Of a stretch of 9,840 bases of DNA, positions 7,001 through 9,840 are shown piece by piece. The stretch spans positions 1 through 9,840 of the forward strand of contig CAZQEN010000301.1 of assembly GCA_964591605.1 (NCBI GenBank), read 5' to 3'. Within the stretch, counting starts at the first letter, position 1. Every line of letters begins with the position of its first letter. Below the pieces are notes generated by a model. It worked only from the letters and a program-made list of their open reading frames with translations. It was not told where the DNA came from and searched no databases. Made by a program: the position numbers and the translations under genes. The DNA comes from CAYLLT01 sp964591605. GTDB lineage: Bacteria; Planctomycetota; Phycisphaerae; UBA1845; PWPN01.

Positions 7001-9099
7001 TCGTGCAGCGCATCGATGATGTGTCTTTCGGCGGTGTCATGGAGATGCGGACGCAGAAGGAGGGCCAGGATCTCGCGACGAGCGCCACCTCCGTGGCGGC
7101 CAAGGGCTCGTTTGCCCGCGCGGGTCATGAACAGATCCTTGTCATGTTCGACTATCTGTTCACCGATGACGGTGCGGCCGACGATGCGGAGCTGGTGGTT
7201 TCGCTCAGCGACACGCCCGACGTCGGCGCGACGCCCTGCGGCGCCGCCCCCTGCTGCGACGCCGACCGCTGCGAGGTGGCCCGTGTCCGGCCACCCGCCC
7301 CCGGCCGGCCCGGCGCCGTCGGGGCAACGCGGTTCAGCACGTTCCGCGGGAGCTTCTCCCGCGGTAGCCTCAACTTCACGCGCGGCACGTACGTCGAACT
7401 CGAGCTGCGCGGCCAGGGTGCCCGCATCCTGATCAACAACTTCGACCCGCACGTCGAATGTCTGACGTGTCTCGATCTCGATCAGACCTCGACCGTCGAC
7501 AATCGTGATTACCTTCTTCTGCTGGCTGAATCTGGCCAGGCCCTTCCGGTCCCGAACGACCCGGGCTATTGCCTCAACCGCGGGCCCAGCGATGACTCCT
7601 ACGTCGACATGCTCGATCTGATCGGGTGGGACGCATTCGTCAACAGCACGCTGGATGCGTGCCTGGCCGGCACGGCGGCGCTGCGGACGGAACCGCTCAA
7701 GAGCGATGTGCCCCGGCAGACTCTCGCCCTGTCCGCAAGCACGCCGGGATCGCTGCTGATCACCGGAAAGACCAACGCCGCAGGCCAGCAGTACGATTTT
7801 CTCTACAACGCAAGCACGACCGGCGCGTGCCTGGGTGACCCGCAGGCACCGGCCGGCGGCATTAGCACGCGCACCAACGGGCGGCTCATCAAGGATCACA
7901 GCGGCGAAATCTACCAGTTGCGCAGCATGCGGGACAACGACAGCGAAACCGACGATCCGGTGGGCCTGATCCGCCTGCGCGACGGAGCCGCCGTCGTCAT
8001 GCCCCAACAGTTCACCGATGTGGCGGGTAGCACCGTCTACCTCGGCATCAATGAGCTGGGCGGCGGCGCTTCCGCGGGCTTTCCCCTGATCGATGCGGCC
8101 TTCAGCCCGACCGACAGTTCGATTCTCTATGTGGTGCCCGTGCTCGTGGTGCCGGACGACGGAAGCTGCCCGTATCGTGCCGCCGCCAAGCTGCAGCTCC
8201 TGGGCGGTGGTGACTATACACTCGCGCCGCCTTACCTGTACGGCGAGAACCCCGCGCCCGGATCGAGCGTTTCCGGCGGATGCAGTATGGTCTTCGAGCC
8301 GGACCTTCAGCATCTGCGCGAGCTGGAGATCGACGCCGCCGGCAGACTCTACGTGCTCTCCGCGCAGGGGCTCAACGACAACGACTGGCTGCTCGTTTAT
8401 GACGCCCAGACGGGCGCCGCCGAAGATCCGGTGCCGCTCAGCGATACCGTCCGCAGTCCTTCGGCCATGCTGTTCGACGCGAGCGGCTACGCGCTGTATC
8501 TCGCCGCGTCCGTCCATGACCTGACCAACGGGCAGACGCCGATCTTCAAGTTCACCACCTCGGGAGGAATCAGCCCCGACCCCGCACATCCCTCGTATAC
8601 CGTGACGTTCCCCACGGGCACCGATCGCGGGTTCGGCTTTGCATCGATCGTCACCGCCCTGGCCGAAGACGCCGGCAAGTTGTACGTCGTCGGCTTCACC
8701 ATGGCCCGCTTCGATCCGGAGACGCCGTACTACGATTCGGCGTTTGATGCCAATACCGGCGTGATCTTCGCCCAGCCCGGCCTGGCCGTGGTCGATCTGG
8801 CAAGCGGCGAGGTGTCACTGGACGAGGCATCGATCGGCTGCACGAGCCTGGGGCTGCCGCTCTCGGCCGTGGTGGTCTCGCAGCATCCGGCCGACTTCGA
8901 CCGCGATGGCGACGTCGACAACGACGACTATCTGTACTTTGAAAACTGCACCACGCGCAGCGGCGTCCCCGCAATCGCGGGTTGCCGGACCTTACCCACG
9001 CCCGACTTCGACAATGACGGCGACGTGGACCTGAATGACTTCGGGCAGCTTCAGCGATGCCTGGGCGAGTCCGGCCAGACGCCCCCGGCTGACTGTTGA
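4048..9099 (+). CDS. Giant secreted multidomain protein: two beta-helix regions, internal and C-terminal dockerin-like modules, propeller-like region
   Basis: This 1683-residue protein begins with a Sec-type signal peptide (basic MKRMGRIHRR, hydrophobic core, VPARA cut after residue 28). Residues 29-380 form a right-handed parallel beta-helix module of the choice-of-anchor Q kind: NAAGANDGTSW near the start, LYGGF at 95-99, three 26-27-residue NCxF coils at 194-273 and a closing GGTVDMGSDEF. A thrombospondin-type-3-like calcium linker follows (DSDGDALPDW 382-391; DPDFDGLSN 404-412). A second beta-helix opens at 430 with YVSPLGNDAWDG and GPKKTIQSAI, continuing to about 800. Residues about 930-1140 look like a Cys-containing beta-sandwich. 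A degenerate dockerin-like pair lies at 1143-1210, a beta-propeller-like region at about 1220-1610, and two canonical EF loops at 1616-1627 and 1653-1664, with a terminal Cys. No catalytic site was recognised. Likely role: extracellular structure, adhesion or polysaccharide binding (inference). It is the last gene of the coupled run. Confidence 0.9.
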   Translation: MKRMGRIHRRLVAVVWGLAAAVAVPARADVRYVKWNAAGANDGTSWTHAYTDLQSALAEAQSNPAIDAIWVAQGNYKPHASDRCRSFDLRSGVALYGGFPGLAGQEGNLAVRNPVRHLTLLSGDITGNDPTTGDRTDNSVHVLTAAAVNGAALDGFTISSGQADFTGCLGGGGVLDRSGGGLLATGALNLLIRNCVFTRNAADVFGGAVVNDAAQSIFENCTFLDNTSDWDGGALANLNAGTVVIRNCTFLGNLAVARSGGALASESSDTTLHNSILWANLSADGGQIFLLGGLLTATFSDIQGGRDNVRIGSSIPSIITWGEPAGLDMLDLDPQLTPDGHLRSVSPCINQGTNTGAPPSDRDAEMRPGGGTVDMGSDEFVDSDGDALPDWFELQYATPGPGGDPDFDGLSNLLEYELYGSDPKTRGPLYVSPLGNDAWDGTAACLQSGTIGPKKTIQSAIDAAQSGDTILVMAPGSSVTYSGAGNINLDFRHKAIVVRRHALPGPGPCTSSGGAIIDCGNSARAIDPESIEGIFAVLEGFTIQNAAASDVGGALDTTRSRLLIRNCTIQNSSAGTEAGALYAGVSSPAFFGLTIGAGNSSPAVVLSNSHVNLAGPLTLQSGTLVTRGARFEGSGEISLGAGTQIQLDSVSAGVSVLRTNVTGTGSIDVASRRVLMLQQSSRIDLSGQTSLVTCDPQAPGPPSGSGLLSIQEFATLLIQDQASIQNTILDVKTLRVEGSNSLVHNEIHLHGTTPQFLISQQAIVQCNDIYSIGDQYLDFDPDPANRNLNITGNRWYVQIPIASPGSAGTLLELRMSDLDCIGNCPSRPVHLSTSPAGGYDSPWTLERLELLPNAKLNLTNRQGMVFETSPGGVPEALYVRTLKMNPFAVLNVGLQRLYYQQLVDQNDQPMTDPDPITQPLSNGSRFANVPLLGFSLVNIDMETQSEYEVRVQSRVRDASDTQPCACDGECEDGSPADASQCIEGLVQRIDDVSFGGVMEMRTQKEGQDLATSATSVAAKGSFARAGHEQILVMFDYLFTDDGAADDAELVVSLSDTPDVGATPCGAAPCCDADRCEVARVRPPAPGRPGAVGATRFSTFRGSFSRGSLNFTRGTYVELELRGQGARILINNFDPHVECLTCLDLDQTSTVDNRDYLLLLAESGQALPVPNDPGYCLNRGPSDDSYVDMLDLIGWDAFVNSTLDACLAGTAALRTEPLKSDVPRQTLALSASTPGSLLITGKTNAAGQQYDFLYNASTTGACLGDPQAPAGGISTRTNGRLIKDHSGEIYQLRSMRDNDSETDDPVGLIRLRDGAAVVMPQQFTDVAGSTVYLGINELGGGASAGFPLIDAAFSPTDSSILYVVPVLVVPDDGSCPYRAAAKLQLLGGGDYTLAPPYLYGENPAPGSSVSGGCSMVFEPDLQHLRELEIDAAGRLYVLSAQGLNDNDWLLVYDAQTGAAEDPVPLSDTVRSPSAMLFDASGYALYLAASVHDLTNGQTPIFKFTTSGGISPDPAHPSYTVTFPTGTDRGFGFASIVTALAEDAGKLYVVGFTMARFDPETPYYDSAFDANTGVIFAQPGLAVVDLASGEVSLDEASIGCTSLGLPLSAVVVSQHPADFDRDGDVDNDDYLYFENCTTRSGVPAIAGCRTLPTPDFDNDGDVDLNDFGQLQRCLGESGQTPPADC
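4627..4866 (+). repeat. Three beta-helix coils (26-27 residues each) within the giant protein
   Basis: Coils begin at residues 194, 220 and 247 with NCVF, NCTF and NCTF. Each carries a later GGA, and the series ends at residue 274 (NSILW). Equal spacing and a stacked Asn-Cys at each turn are typical of right-handed parallel beta-helices. The coding DNA is similar but not identical between coils, so this is protein-level rather than recent DNA duplication. Confidence 0.8.
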
Positions 9100-9121
9100 G
9101 TTTAGATGCATATAACGCCCC

Positions 9122-9142
9122 GGCCGGACGCGCCGTGCGGCC
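9122..9142 (+). terminator. GC-rich hairpin 22 nt after the giant gene (weak terminator candidate)
   Basis: GGCCG (9122-9126) pairs with CGGCC (9138-9142), with one inner mismatch and two more pairs. No T-run follows, so factor-independent termination is uncertain. In such GC-rich DNA a stem of this size can arise by chance. Confidence 0.25.
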
Positions 9143-9417
9143 TGCGTCAGCAGCTTCACTGGTTCCTCCGTATGCAGTTGAAGGAGCATGGCGGCATCCC
9201 ACGAGGTGTCCGCGCCACCGTCGTCGTCCGTAACATCACTGCGCTGCTCGGCATTCTGCTGCCAGATCTCGTACAAGCGCGAAAGTGGGGCCGATAGGCG
9301 GTTTGCCTGTCCAATCGGTGACCTGCTGTTTGCGAAGACCGCAGCACATATCAGATCGCACAGCAGAGCCAACCCTCACTTCCAAGGTCCCGGCGAAAGG
9401 TTTTTGAACGCTGTCAA

Positions 9418-9443
9418 CTTCACATTTGGGACCATATGTGAAG
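9418..9443. promoter_or_regulatory. Perfect 8-bp dyad with 10-nt spacer (operator-like or hairpin)
   Basis: CTTCACAT (9418-9425) and ATGTGAAG (9436-9443) are perfect inverted repeats around TTGGGACCAT. The arms resemble a dimeric regulator site, but no adjacent gene is certain and no regulator can be named. Confidence 0.4.
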
Positions 9444-9479
9444 CAAATGGAGCCCAAGCACCCTATCCCTACCGCGTAT

Positions 9480-9502
9480 TCGCACCAGAATGGTGCGATT
9501 TT
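9480..9502 (+). terminator. Rho-independent terminator-like hairpin followed by TTTT
   Basis: TCGCACCA (9480-9487) pairs perfectly over 8 bp with TGGTGCGA (9491-9498) around a GAA loop, followed at once by TTTT (9499-9502). On the minus strand no T-run follows, so it would act on plus-strand transcripts, perhaps the long read-through message of the upstream run or an unrecognised small RNA. The T-run is short. Confidence 0.45.
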
Positions 9503-9564
9503 GCCAAATATGAAATCTTCGCGAAAACGCCCTGTCAGCGCCGGCGTGAACGTGCAGTAAATCA

Positions 9565-9746
9565 GCCGGTTTGAAACTGCGAGCAGGCGGGTGCCAACGA
9601 GGACCGTCAGGCAAGGCCTGGAGACGGTGTACACCCGCCGAGAGCCGAAGAAGATAACCTTCTGGAAGAAGACCAAGATGAAGAAGACAGGTGCGCGCTT
9701 GAATGGAAGAAGACCCATGCGAAGAAGACAGCATTTTCAAACCGGC
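9565..9746. repeat. 12-bp perfect inverted repeat pair enclosing a purine-rich segment
   Basis: GCCGGTTTGAAA (9565-9576) recurs as its exact reverse complement TTTCAAACCGGC (9735-9746), 158 nt apart. The right copy also lies in a small local hairpin (CAAACC 9738-9743 with GGTTTG 9748-9753). The pair could mark the ends of a tiny element or form a long-range stem; chance cannot be excluded. Confidence 0.4.
9647..9728 (+). repeat. Five irregularly spaced GAAGAAGA octamers
   Basis: GAAGAAGA occurs at 9647, 9665, 9680, 9706 and 9721; four copies are followed by C. Steps are 18, 15, 26 and 15 nt, so it is not a strict tandem array. One frame reads it as alternating acidic runs (EED) and another as Lys-rich, but no full gene is evident. 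Confidence 0.55.
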
Positions 9747-9840
9747 GGGTTTGGCGCAGTTTCAGAACGGCGTTGACACGATTACGAGCACTTCGGCGAG
9801 CAGATCCGGTATCTGTCGCCTGAGGAACTGGCCCAGTTCT

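Larger units (their letters stand above)
9100..9840. other. 741-bp region with no confident gene
   Basis: No frame here shows a convincing start, ribosome site and recognisable domain. Base composition drops: 9421-9480 is 50% G+C by hand count, clearly below the genes to the left. The stretch contains hairpins and dyads at 9122-9142, 9418-9443 and 9480-9498, a 12-bp inverted repeat (9565-9576 and 9735-9746) and five GAAGAAGA octamers (9647-9728). Two short frames look faintly protein-like: the minus-strand stretch about 9100-9372 and the plus-strand edge 9777-9840. Together these suggest either a regulatory intergenic region or decayed mobile or accessory DNA. Confidence 0.6.

Noticed and set aside
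6154..8589. Very long open minus-strand frame (811 codons) opposite the giant gene
   Set aside because: Long antisense frames are common in GC-rich DNA. The plus strand here has recognisable domains, a signal peptide and a ribosome site; the antisense translation shows no motif.
9591..9776. 61-codon plus-strand frame rich in Lys/Arg through the GAAGAAGA cluster
   Set aside because: Composition reflects the purine repeat; there is no ribosome site or recognisable motif.
9773..9778. Perfect TTGACA resembling a -35 promoter box
   Set aside because: No -10-like hexamer occurs at 15-19 nt downstream.

Overview
The window is GC-rich and reads like a chromosome segment of a Planctomycetota-type bacterium, possibly Phycisphaerae or a relative. 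This placement is inferred from gene content: an ECF sigma factor next to a membrane-spanning Ser/Thr kinase, a pseudopilin with a C-terminal H-Xn-DG motif, and very large secreted beta-helix proteins ending in paired dockerin-like EF-hand tags. No rRNA, tRNA or CRISPR array was seen, so the placement rests on protein style only.

Layout. Positions 2-463 hold the C-terminal end of a secreted protein cut by the left edge; it ends in two dockerin-like calcium loops. Positions 464-752 are non-coding or uncertain, with a hairpin just after that stop codon and an AT-rich promoter-like patch near 650. A same-strand run of four genes follows: an ECF sigma factor (753-1379), a Ser/Thr protein kinase with one membrane segment and a TPR-like C-terminus (1519-3258), a pseudopilin (3248-4048, overlapping the kinase by 11 nt) and a 1683-residue secreted multidomain protein (4048-9099, overlapping the pseudopilin by 1 nt). 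Positions 9100-9840 have no gene I can call with confidence. They are less GC-rich in part and hold two clear dyads, a 12-bp inverted repeat and a cluster of GAAGAAGA octamers.

How the genes may work together (inference). The kinase could sense an external or envelope signal and feed the sigma factor. The pseudopilin is a component or substrate of a type II/type IV-pilus-like export machine. The giant protein, with signal peptide, two beta-helix regions, an internal dockerin-like module, a propeller-like region and a C-terminal EF-hand pair, would be the exported, probably surface-associated product. The two overlaps tie kinase, pseudopilin and giant protein into one translationally coupled unit. 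The sigma factor is 139 nt upstream and probably co-transcribed. The fragment at the left edge carries the same type of C-terminal tag as the giant protein, so both may use the same sorting or attachment route.
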